Origin: Lysobacter sp. BMK333-48F3 | GTDB lineage: Bacteria > Pseudomonadota > Gammaproteobacteria > Xanthomonadales > Xanthomonadaceae | DNA length: 64,000 nt | Direction: 5' to 3' | Assembly (NCBI RefSeq): GCF_019733395.1 | Contig: NZ_JAIHOO010000001.1 | Location: 2,542,501 to 2,606,500 of the forward strand | Shown here: in pieces, positions 55,555-64,000 of the stretch | How positions within the stretch are numbered: the stretch's first letter is position 1 | Layout of the letters: every line of letters begins with the position of its first letter | Notes under the pieces: model-generated | What the model saw: the letters and a program-made list of their open reading frames with translations, nothing else | Databases searched by the model: none | What the model was told of the DNA's origin: nothing | Program-made: the position numbers and the translations under genes

Positions 55555-57633
55555 ATGATGATCGTATTCAACGCCAAAACCATGCCGTCGGCCCGACGCC
55601 CCATGGCATCGAGCCCGCGCCTGGCGGGGCTGGTGATCGGCCTGCTGGCCGGCATCAGCGCAGTCCAGGCGGCGCCCCAGACCGCTGCGACCGCGCCGGC
55701 CGCCGTGCCCGCGCCCCAGGTTGCGCCGACCCCGAGCAACGACCCGGCCAAGCAACTGCCGGGCACGATCTCGGTCGCCAACATCGACTTCAAGCGCGGC
55801 GACGGCGGCTCCGGCAAGCTGATCGTGCGCTTCAGCGGCGACGGCGCCATGCCCGACCTGCGCAACCAGGGCGCCGAAGTCCTGGTCAACGTCGGCAACG
55901 CCCAGCTGCCGGCCGCGCTGCAGAAGCCGCTGAACGTGGTCGACTTCGCCACCCCGGTGCAGCGCATCGACGCGCGCACCAGCGGTGCGGGCACCCAATT
56001 GGTGCTCAACACCGCCGGCGCCTACGACACCATGGCCTACCAGACCGGCCGCGAGTACATCGTCGAGGTGGTGCCGCGCGCCGCTGCGGCCGGCAACCGC
56101 GCCGTCGGCGCCGCTGGCGGCAAGACCGCCGGCGCGACCGCGGCCACCGTCGGCCAGGCGCCGGCCGGCGTCGCCCGCAGTTATTCAGGCCGCCCGGTGA
56201 CCTTCAACTTCCAGGACGTGCCGGTGCGCACCGTGCTGCAGTTGGTGGCCGAGGAGTCCAACCTCAACATCGTCGCCGCCGACACGGTGCAGGGCAACGT
56301 GACCCTGCGCCTGGTCAACGTGCCGTGGGACCAGGCCCTGGACATCGTCCTGCAGGCCAAGGGCCTGGACAAGCGCCGCAGCGGCAACGTGGTGTGGGTC
56401 GCGCCGCAGGCGGAAGTGGCCAAGTACGAGCAGGACCGCGAGGACGCGCGCATCGCCCTCGACAACCGCGTCGACCTGACCACCGAATACATCCAGATCA
56501 ATTACCACAACGCCGGCGCGATCTATAAGGCGCTGACCGAGGCCAAGGGCATCGGCAACAGCGGCGGCGGTGGCGGCGAAAGCGGCGCCAGCAGCGAAAA
56601 CGGCTTCCTTTCGCCGCGCGGCCGCCTGGTCGCCGACGAGCGCACCAATACCCTGATGATCAGCGACATTCCGAAGAAGGTCGCGCAGATGAAGGAGCTG
56701 ATCCGGGTCATCGACCGTCCGGTCGATCAGGTCCTGATCGAGGCCCGCATCGTCATCGCCACCGAAAGCTTCGCCCGCGACCTGGGCGCGCGCTTCGGCG
56801 TCTCCGGCCAGAAGGGCGACGTGATCACCAGCGGCACCCTGGAGAGCATCAACAACTACCGCAACACCGCGGCCAAGAACGACCTGATCCGCCAGCAGGC
56901 GGATAGCCTTACCGCGGACTCGGTTCGCTTCCGTGACGCCGGCAACCTGACCAAGGCCGAGGCGCTGCAGGACCAGGCCCGTTCGCTGCTGCAGACCCTG
57001 ACCAACCCGGCGTTCCTGTTCCCGGCCAGCCTCAACAGCAACGTCGGCGTGCTCAACCCGGCCGGCGCGCTGGCCTTCACCATCCTCGGCAAGTGGGTCA
57101 ACCTGGACATGGAGTTCAGCGCGATGCAGACCGAGGGCCGCGGCGAAGTCGTGTCCAACCCGCGCGTGGTCACCAGCAACCAGCGCGAGGCGGTGATCAG
57201 CCAGGGCCAGGAAGTCGGCTACGTGACGATCTCGCCGCAGCAGGGCGGCAACAGCATTCCGATCCCGAACGTGCAGTTCAAGGACGTGCTGATGGAGATG
57301 AAGGTCAATCCGACCATCACCAACGACGGCCGCGTGTTCCTGAACATGAACGTCAAGAAGGACGAGATCCAGGGCTTCATCGACACCTCGATCGGCCAGG
57401 TGCCGCAGATCAACAAGCGCAACATCAATACCGCCGTGCTGGTCGAGGACGGTCAGACCGTCGTGATCGGCGGCGTGTACGAGTTCCGCGATCGCACCGA
57501 CCTGTCCAAGGTGCCGTTCCTGGCCGACATCCCGTTCCTCGGCAATCTGTTCAAGAAGAAGAGCCGCAGCAAGGAAAAGGCCGAGCTGCTGATCTTCGTC
57601 ACGCCGAAGGTGATGCAGGTGACCCAGCGCTGA
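55555..57633 (+). CDS. pilQ: Type IV pilus secretin PilQ
   Basis: A 692-residue outer-membrane secretin. Signal peptide (ARRPMASSPRLAGLVIGLLAG), an AMIN-type peptidoglycan-binding region near 75-185, STN (RPVTFNFQDVPVRTVLQLVA near 220) and N1-type domains, then the secretin core RVVTSNQREAVISQGQEVGYVT and VEDGQTVVIGGVYEFRD, ending FVTPKVMQVTQR. The pore lets the pilus cross the outer membrane. An alternative ATG 3 nt later is equally placed. Followed by a terminator, so the operon ends here. Confidence 0.96.
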   Translation: MMIVFNAKTMPSARRPMASSPRLAGLVIGLLAGISAVQAAPQTAATAPAAVPAPQVAPTPSNDPAKQLPGTISVANIDFKRGDGGSGKLIVRFSGDGAMPDLRNQGAEVLVNVGNAQLPAALQKPLNVVDFATPVQRIDARTSGAGTQLVLNTAGAYDTMAYQTGREYIVEVVPRAAAAGNRAVGAAGGKTAGATAATVGQAPAGVARSYSGRPVTFNFQDVPVRTVLQLVAEESNLNIVAADTVQGNVTLRLVNVPWDQALDIVLQAKGLDKRRSGNVVWVAPQAEVAKYEQDREDARIALDNRVDLTTEYIQINYHNAGAIYKALTEAKGIGNSGGGGGESGASSENGFLSPRGRLVADERTNTLMISDIPKKVAQMKELIRVIDRPVDQVLIEARIVIATESFARDLGARFGVSGQKGDVITSGTLESINNYRNTAAKNDLIRQQADSLTADSVRFRDAGNLTKAEALQDQARSLLQTLTNPAFLFPASLNSNVGVLNPAGALAFTILGKWVNLDMEFSAMQTEGRGEVVSNPRVVTSNQREAVISQGQEVGYVTISPQQGGNSIPIPNVQFKDVLMEMKVNPTITNDGRVFLNMNVKKDEIQGFIDTSIGQVPQINKRNINTAVLVEDGQTVVIGGVYEFRDRTDLSKVPFLADIPFLGNLFKKKSRSKEKAELLIFVTPKVMQVTQR

Positions 57634-57651
57634 TCGGCGCCCGGGTATGCC

Positions 57652-57679
57652 GCAAAAAGGGCCTTCGGGCCCTTTTTGC
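57652..57679 (+). terminator. pilMNOPQ terminator
   Basis: GCAAAAAGGGCC, loop TTCG, GGCCCTTTTTGC: a perfect 12-bp stem followed by GTTTCTG. Confidence 0.93.
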
Positions 57680-57833
57680 GTTTCTGCGCCCGCGGCCGGA
57701 TGAGGTCGTCCGCCGGTCTGCGCCGTGAGCGCGTCATGAACTGGCCGCTGCCGCGCCGCGGCGGTTTTGAACCTCTCGTGCCGGTTTGAGTCAAAATCGG
57801 CGCGTATCGCTCCCGATCGTTACTGGATACCGG

Positions 57834-58850
<1,017 letters not shown>

Positions 58851-58854
58851 AGGC

Positions 58855-58884
58855 CGGGATTCGGGATTGGGGATTCGGGATTCG
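58855..58884. repeat. Heptamer array inside the Bat operon
   Basis: Four units of GGGATTC/GGGATTG between the MoxR stop and the DUF58 start, within one operon. It leaves little space for a promoter there. Confidence 0.75.
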
Positions 58885-58899
58885 CAGCGGAGGCGTGCG

Positions 58900-59796
58900 G
58901 TGAGCGAAGGCGTGGTGCCGAGTCTGAGCGAGCTGGTCGCGCTGCGCGCGGCGGTGAGCGGGCGGCGTGCGGCGCGCCAGGGCCGCCACGGCGTCAGCGG
59001 CCAGGCCTTGTCGCCCTTGCGCGGGCGCGGCATGGAATACGCCGAATCGCGCGAGTACTCGCACGGCGACGACGCGCGCCACATCGACTGGCGCCTGACC
59101 GCGCGTACCGGCCGCGCCCATACCAAGCTGTTCCAGGCCGAACGCGAACGGCTCAGCCTGATCGTCGCCGACACCGCGCCGTCGCTGTATTTCGGCACCC
59201 GGGTGCGATTCAAATCGGTGCAGGCGGCGCGCGCCGGCGCGGTCGCGGCCTGGGCCGCGGTGCGCGACGGCGACCGCATCGCCGCCTTGCGCGGCAGCCT
59301 GCGCGAGCCGCCGGTGACGCCGGCGGCGGGGCCGCGCGGCGCGTTGCGCGTGCTCGACGCGATGGTGCGCTGGTACGCACAGGCCCCGGCCGACGACGCT
59401 GGCTTGGACGTGGCGTTGGATCATGCCGCGCGCCTGTTGCGTCCCGGGTCGCGCCTGCTGGTGCTGGCCGACCCGGCCAGCGTCGCCGCGCTGCCGACGC
59501 GGCGCTGGGCGACCCTGGCCCAGCATCATGAAGTCGTGGTGCTGCTGCTGACCGATCCGGTCGAGACGCAGCCGCCGCGGGCGATGTTGCCGTTCAGCCG
59601 CGAGGGCCAACGGATCGAACTCGATCTGGGCGCCGACGAAGCGCGCCGGCGTTGGCGCGAGACCTTCGTCGCACCGGTGGAGGCCGCGCTGGAACAGTTG
59701 CCGGCGCGCGGCGTACGCGCGCAGGCGCTGGCGACCGACGCGGCCAGCGAGTCCTGGCTGCCCCTGCTCGGCCGCGCGCGGCCGCTGGTGGCCTGA
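58900..59796 (+). CDS. DUF58-domain protein
   Basis: 298 residues from a GTG with GGAGG upstream. The DUF58 core is GRGMEYAESREYSHGDDARHIDWRLTARTGRAHTKLFQAERE near 35-75. Usually found between MoxR and VWA genes; a cofactor-insertion or protein-assembly role has been proposed for the family. It ends inside the next start codon (TGATG). Confidence 0.9.
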   Translation: MSEGVVPSLSELVALRAAVSGRRAARQGRHGVSGQALSPLRGRGMEYAESREYSHGDDARHIDWRLTARTGRAHTKLFQAERERLSLIVADTAPSLYFGTRVRFKSVQAARAGAVAAWAAVRDGDRIAALRGSLREPPVTPAAGPRGALRVLDAMVRWYAQAPADDAGLDVALDHAARLLRPGSRLLVLADPASVAALPTRRWATLAQHHEVVVLLLTDPVETQPPRAMLPFSREGQRIELDLGADEARRRWRETFVAPVEAALEQLPARGVRAQALATDAASESWLPLLGRARPLVA

Positions 59797-60251
59797 TGGC
59801 CGCGCCGCTGCCGCTGCGCGACGTGCATCTGCCGCCGGCGCCGTCGTGGTGGCCGCCGGCGCCCGGCTGGTGGCTGCTGGCCGCGGCGCTGTTGGCGGTG
59901 GTCGCGGCGGTCTGGTTCTGGCGCCGTCGTCGCGCGCGCCGGCATGCGGCGATCGAGCGCGTGTTCGACCAGGCCCTGGCCGCGGCCGAAACGCCGAGCG
60001 CCCAGGTCGCGGCGATCTCCGAACTGCTGCGGCGCGCGGGGCGGCGGCGCGATCCGCAAGCCGATCGCCTGCAGGGCGAGGCCTGGCTGGAATTCCTCGA
60101 TCGCGGCAGCAAGCGTCGCGATTTCGCCGACGGCGCAGGGCGGATGCTGCTCGACGGCGCTTACCGGCGCGAGGTCGAGCCGGCGCGGGTCGCGGCCCTG
60201 CACGATCTGGCCCGGCGCCGTTTCCTGCAATGGATGGGAGCCGGCCGGTGA
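59796..60251 (+). CDS. DUF4381-type membrane protein
   Basis: 151 residues: a short N-terminus with LPPAPSWWPPAPGWWLLAAALLAVVAAVWFW, one membrane helix (about 25-42), then a helical cytosolic domain ending RRRFLQWMGAGR. The PPAPSWWPPAPGWW pattern and position in a MoxR/VWA operon fit DUF4381. Overlaps the DUF58 stop by one base; a 25-nt gap follows before the VWA gene. Confidence 0.85.
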   Translation: MAAPLPLRDVHLPPAPSWWPPAPGWWLLAAALLAVVAAVWFWRRRRARRHAAIERVFDQALAAAETPSAQVAAISELLRRAGRRRDPQADRLQGEAWLEFLDRGSKRRDFADGAGRMLLDGAYRREVEPARVAALHDLARRRFLQWMGAGR

Positions 60252-60276
60252 ACGCGCACGACCGAGGCGCCGGCGC

Positions 60277-61278
60277 ATGAGCGACTGGCTGAGCCGATTG
60301 AGCGAAGTTTTTGCCTGGCCGTGGTGGCTGCTGGCCCTGCCGCTGCCGCTCCTGGCGCGTTGGCTGATGCCGCCGGCGCGCGAGGCGTCGGCGGCGCTGA
60401 AGGTGCCGTTCGGCGCGCGCCTGGACGCGGTCGCCGGCCATGGCGGCCGCGGTCTGCGCGGCGGCGGCGCGGGCTGGTGGCTATGGCTGGCCTGGGCGTT
60501 GCTGTGCGTGGCCGCGGCGCGGCCGCAGCAACTCGGCGAGGCGGTGCAGCCGCCGCAGGTCGGCCGCGACCTGATGCTGGCGCTGGACCTGTCGGAAAGC
60601 ATGAACATTCCCGACATGGCCTTGAACGATCGTCCGGTCGATCGCCTGACCGCAGCCAAGGCGGTGCTGGCCGATTTCCTGGAACGCCGCAGCGGCGACC
60701 GGATCGGCCTGATCGTGTTCGGCCGCCGCGCCTACGCGCTGGCCCCTATGACTCTGGACCACGCCACCGTGCGCGACCAACTGCGCGACAGCGTGACCGG
60801 CCTGGCCGGTGGGGAGACCGCGATCGGCGACGCGATCGGCCTGGCGGTCAAGCGCCTGCGCGAACAGCCGGCCAAGCAGCGGGTACTGATCCTGCTCACC
60901 GACGGCGTCAACACTGCCGGCATGCTGGATCCGCGCAAGGCCGCAGAATTGGCGCGCGACAACCAGGTGCGCGTTCATACCATCGCCTTCGGCGGCGACG
61001 GCTCGCTGTCCCTGTTCGGCTTCAAGATCGCCGTGACCGACGACCCGTTCGACGACAGGGCCTTGCGCCACATCGCGCAGTCCACGGGAGGGCGCTTCTT
61101 CCGCGCTCTCGATACCGGCGAACTGGTCGGCATCTACGCCGAGCTCGATCGGCTTGAGCCGATTCGCAGGCCGGGCAAGGCGGTACGGCCGCGCATCGAG
61201 CGCTACCCCTGGCCCTTGGCCGGGGCCCTGGCGCTGGCTTTGCTCGGTTTCCTGTGGCCGCGACGGAGAGCGACATGA
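60277..61278 (+). CDS. batA: VWA-domain membrane protein (BatA-like)
   Basis: 333 residues. Two N-terminal membrane segments (VFAWPWWLLALPLPLLA and WWLWLAWALLCVAAA), a VWA domain from about 95 with the MIDAS motif DLSESMN, then TAIGDAIGLAVKRL and LLTDGVNTAG, and a C-terminal helix (AGALALALLGFLWP). The complete metal-ion site makes this the classical VWA of the pair. Overlaps the next gene by ATGA. The label follows the Bacteroides Bat operon and is inferred from order. Confidence 0.88.
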   Translation: MSDWLSRLSEVFAWPWWLLALPLPLLARWLMPPAREASAALKVPFGARLDAVAGHGGRGLRGGGAGWWLWLAWALLCVAAARPQQLGEAVQPPQVGRDLMLALDLSESMNIPDMALNDRPVDRLTAAKAVLADFLERRSGDRIGLIVFGRRAYALAPMTLDHATVRDQLRDSVTGLAGGETAIGDAIGLAVKRLREQPAKQRVLILLTDGVNTAGMLDPRKAAELARDNQVRVHTIAFGGDGSLSLFGFKIAVTDDPFDDRALRHIAQSTGGRFFRALDTGELVGIYAELDRLEPIRRPGKAVRPRIERYPWPLAGALALALLGFLWPRRRAT

Positions 61279-63107
61279 GCGCGACGGTCTGGCCGTGGAA
61301 CGAATTGTACTGGCTGCGCCCGCAGTTCCTGTGGCTGTTGCTGGCGCTGCCGGCATTGGCCTGGTGGTGGCGCCGTCGCCGGCGCGATCGCAGCGTCTGG
61401 CGCGGTGCGGTCGATGCGCATCTGCTGCCGCATCTGCTCGACGGCCGTGCCGGGCGCGCCTCGCGCCTGGCGGCGATCGCCGCGGCGCTGGGCTATGCGA
61501 TCGCGGTGCTGGCGCTGAGCGGACCGAGCTGGCGCGAAAGCGAACAGCCGTTGTGGCAGACGCGCACGCCGTTGGTGCTGGCGCTGGACTTGTCCAGCCG
61601 CACCCTGGCCGGCGACCTGCCGCCGAGCCGCCTGGCGCAGGCGCGGGCCAAGCTGGCGGCCTTGTTGCGCCAGCGCGACGGCGGCCAGATCGGGCTGGTG
61701 GTGTACGCCGACGACGCCTACACCGTCGCGCCGCTGACCGACGACCCGCGCAACGTGGCGATCTTCCTCGACGCGTTGGCGCCGGAGATCATGCCCGGCG
61801 ACGGCCAGCGCGCGGACCGGGCGATCGCCTGGTCGGCGCGGTTGTTGCGCCAGGCCGGCTTCGATCGCGGCGAGATCCTGCTGATCACCGATCACGCCGA
61901 CCGCGCCGATCGCGCCGCGGCGGACCAAGCCCGCGAGCAGGGTTACCGGGTCTCGGCGCTGGGACTGGGCGGCGACACCGCGACGCCGTTCCGCCGCCCC
62001 GACGGCGAGATCGTCTCGGTGGCGCTGGACGCGGACTCGCTGCGCCGCCTGGCCAGCGACGGCGGCGGCCGTTACGCGAGCATCGGCCAGGGCGATGCCG
62101 ACTTGCGCGCGCTCGGCGTGCTCACCGCGAAACTCGCCGACACCGGCACCCAGCAGGGCAAACAAGGCATGGCCCGCGAGGACAACGGCTGCTGGCTGTT
62201 GCCGCCGCTGTTGCTGCTGGGCCTGTTCGCGTTCCGCCGCCGCAGCGGCGCGGCCGCGCTGGCCCTGCTGCTGTGCCTGGGCTTGCCGTTGGCGCCGGCG
62301 CGCGCGCAAGGCCTGTGGCAGCGCGCCGACCAGGCCGCGCATGCGCGCATCGAAGAGGGCACGGCGGCCTATCGCAAGGGCGAATTCGAGCGCGCCGGCG
62401 AGCTGTATCGCCAAGGCCGGGGCGCCGACGCGCAGTACAACCTCGGCAACGCGCTGGCGCGCCAGGGCCGTTACGACGAAGCCATCCAGGCCTACGACCA
62501 GGCCTTGAAGCTGCAACCGGGCATGGCCGATGCGCTGGCCAACCGGCGCGCGGTCGCGGCGGCGAAAAAACGCCCGCCGCCGCCCAAGGGCGAAGCCAAG
62601 CAGAACGCGCCGCGGCAAGACGGCGGCGGGCAGAGCGGGCAGGGCGCGCAAGGCGGCCGCAGCGGCAACCAGGATCCCAAGCCGCAGCCGGCGCGCGACG
62701 GCAAGCAGGACGGCCAGCCAGAGCCGAGCCCGGCAGGCGAGCGCAAGCCGGCGCAACCGCAGCAGCAACCGCAACCGCAACAAAAACCGCAGCCGCAACC
62801 GTCGGCCGCCGGCAACGGCGCTGGCGCCGCGCCGCGCGCGGCCGACCGGGCCGCGCAGCAGCGGGCCGACGCCGCTCAGCGCGAGCGCATCCAGCGCGAA
62901 CTCGAGCGCCAGGCCCGGGACGGCGCGTCACAGCGCGGCGGTCGCAAGGCGCCGGCAGCGGGCGTCGAAAGCACGCAGCAGCGCGAACACAGGCTCGCTA
63001 ACGACGCTTGGCTCAAGCGGCTGCCGGACGAGCCGGGCGAACTGCTGCGGGAGAAGTTCAAGATCGAATACGAGCGGCGGCAGATGCAGTCGCTGCGGGG
63101 AGACTGA
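61275..63107 (+). CDS. Fused VWA and TPR protein (BatB-BatC-like)
   Basis: 610 residues: two N-terminal membrane helices, a VWA domain near 90-290 with DLSSR in place of the canonical DxSxS (the last Ser is Arg), then QIGLVVYADDAYT, LLITDHAD, a further helix near 310-325 and 335-350, TPR-like repeats (GTAAYRKGEFERAGELYRQG, ADAQYNLGNALARQGRYDEAIQAYDQALKLQ), and a long Gln/Pro/Lys-rich tail to about 560. BatB and BatC are separate in Bacteroides; here they are fused. The weakened MIDAS suggests a structural rather than metal-dependent role for this VWA. Confidence 0.88.
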   Translation: MSATVWPWNELYWLRPQFLWLLLALPALAWWWRRRRRDRSVWRGAVDAHLLPHLLDGRAGRASRLAAIAAALGYAIAVLALSGPSWRESEQPLWQTRTPLVLALDLSSRTLAGDLPPSRLAQARAKLAALLRQRDGGQIGLVVYADDAYTVAPLTDDPRNVAIFLDALAPEIMPGDGQRADRAIAWSARLLRQAGFDRGEILLITDHADRADRAAADQAREQGYRVSALGLGGDTATPFRRPDGEIVSVALDADSLRRLASDGGGRYASIGQGDADLRALGVLTAKLADTGTQQGKQGMAREDNGCWLLPPLLLLGLFAFRRRSGAAALALLLCLGLPLAPARAQGLWQRADQAAHARIEEGTAAYRKGEFERAGELYRQGRGADAQYNLGNALARQGRYDEAIQAYDQALKLQPGMADALANRRAVAAAKKRPPPPKGEAKQNAPRQDGGGQSGQGAQGGRSGNQDPKPQPARDGKQDGQPEPSPAGERKPAQPQQQPQPQQKPQPQPSAAGNGAGAAPRAADRAAQQRADAAQRERIQRELERQARDGASQRGGRKAPAAGVESTQQREHRLANDAWLKRLPDEPGELLREKFKIEYERRQMQSLRGD

Positions 63108-63111
63108 GGCG

Positions 63112-64000
63112 ATGGCGCGAAAGCTGGCCCAATTCGGACTGTGGTGGCTGCTGGCCCTGCTCAGCGCGGGCGCTCTGGCGCAACCGCGCGCCTGGCTCGA
63201 CCGTGAGCGCATCCGCGACGGCGAAACGGCCACCCTCAACATCGAACTGATCGGCTCGGTCGGCGCTCGCCCGGACTACAGCTCGCTGTACGCCGATTTC
63301 GGTGTCGCCGGCGGCTCCACCGACAGTCAGGTCGTAACCGGATCGGGCGGCCTGACGGTGCGCAGTCTGTACCGGGTGTCGCTGGCGCCGCGACGCAGCG
63401 GGCGGATCGAGGTTCCTTCGGTGCGGATCGGTGGCCAGCGCACCAAGCCGTTGCAACTTGAAGTCCTGGCCGATCCAGGCGGCCCTCCCCGCAGCGCGGG
63501 CGCGGACGTGTTTATCGAGAGCGAGCCCGACGACGTCAGTCCCTATGTGCAACAGTCGGTCGGATGGGTGGTGCGTCTGTATTCGGCGGTTACATTGCTC
63601 GCAGGGCGGATCGAGCAACCGGTGCCCGCCGGTGCCTCCATGATGTCGGCCGGCGATGACGTGCGGTATCGGCGCGAGATCGATGGTCGCTTCTACGACG
63701 TGACCGAACGCCGCTTTGTCCTGGTGCCCGAGCGCAGCGGTACGTTGACCGTGCCTCCTGCGCTGTTCGAAGGACGTAGCGCGCCCGGCATGCTCGACCA
63801 GATGATGGGCGGCAGCGGCGACGAACAGCGCGCCCGCGCCCGCCCGCGCACGCTCGAGGTGCAGGCGCTGCCGGCCGATGCGCCGCAGCCGTGGCTGCCG
63901 TTGCGCGGGTTGAGCCTGCGTTACCGCACCGCACCGCAGGAATTGCGTACCGGAAGCGCGGGCAGTCTGGTGCTGGAGGCCCGCGTCGACGGCGCTGGCG
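63112..64000 (+). CDS. batD: BatD-like protein (partial, runs off window)
   Basis: At least 296 residues with no stop before the window ends. ATG at 63112 is 5 nt after the preceding stop codon. Signal peptide (FGLWWLLALLSAGALAQ), then beta-rich periplasmic domains: RAWLDRERIRDGETATLNIEL near 25 and YRREIDGRFYDVTERRFVLVPERSGTLTVPPALF near 185-215. These match the BatD/oxygen-tolerance family. The C-terminal membrane helix expected of BatD lies beyond 64000. Confidence 0.85.
   Translation, partial: MARKLAQFGLWWLLALLSAGALAQPRAWLDRERIRDGETATLNIELIGSVGARPDYSSLYADFGVAGGSTDSQVVTGSGGLTVRSLYRVSLAPRRSGRIEVPSVRIGGQRTKPLQLEVLADPGGPPRSAGADVFIESEPDDVSPYVQQSVGWVVRLYSAVTLLAGRIEQPVPAGASMMSAGDDVRYRREIDGRFYDVTERRFVLVPERSGTLTVPPALFEGRSAPGMLDQMMGGSGDEQRARARPRTLEVQALPADAPQPWLPLRGLSLRYRTAPQELRTGSAGSLVLEARVDGAG

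Overview
The window looks like a chromosomal segment of a high-GC gammaproteobacterium of the Xanthomonadaceae/Lysobacteraceae, most likely Lysobacter or a close relative. The grounds are very high GC in coding third positions, housekeeping gene orders (zapA-6S RNA-fau, ygfB-pepP, rph/yicC-gmk-rpoZ-spoT-ridA-recG, mrcA/pilMNOPQ), type IV pilus genes, and dispersed heptamer arrays (GGGAATC/GGGAATG) and TGTAGGAGCGGCG palindromes of a kind I associate with this family. The assignment comes from reading the sequence, not from a database search.

Layout: 1-1.3 kb is the end of an rRNA operon (23S 3' part, 5S, strong terminator). 1.6-9.2 kb holds a Tat-type beta-helix protein, an MsbA-like ABC exporter, a Y-family DNA polymerase, an AAA ATPase and rpiA. 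9.3-11.3 kb is EVE protein, fau, 6S RNA, zapA and a zapB-like gene. 11.6-16.2 kb is one 1522-aa sensor with a beta-propeller, PAS, GGDEF and EAL domains. 16.4-22.3 kb is ygfB-pepP, a divergent lysR/SDR pair and pepQ, with repeat-rich gaps. 22.5-25.1 kb is an overlapping PilZ/DUF1631 pair. 25.3-29.1 kb is an operon read leftward: rph, VOC protein, rdgB, membrane protein, hemW. 29.1-34.4 kb is yicC, gmk, rpoZ, spoT and ridA rightward. 34.5-40.6 kb is an accessory block between ridA and recG: an AraC regulator divergent from a beta-helix lipoprotein, a diheme cytochrome c lipoprotein and a TonB-dependent receptor. 40.7-47.9 kb is recG, a small RTX protein, a DUF4166 protein, a nucleoside hydrolase, rpmE2 and gltA. 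47.9-52 kb is two uncharacterised genes and mrcA. 52.4-57.6 kb is pilMNOPQ. 57.8 kb to the end is a MoxR/DUF58/VWA (Bat-type) operon cut by the window edge inside batD.

How the genes work together: pilMNOP build the inner-membrane alignment complex and pilQ the outer-membrane secretin. Two regions (11.6-16.2 and 22.5-25.1 kb) carry c-di-GMP domains. gmk, rpoZ and spoT link nucleotide metabolism, RNA polymerase and the stringent response. The AraC/beta-helix/cytochrome/TonB block is the best candidate for an undescribed system: outer-membrane uptake, two surface or periplasmic lipoproteins and a redox step under one regulator, flanked by heptamer arrays where conserved synteny is interrupted.
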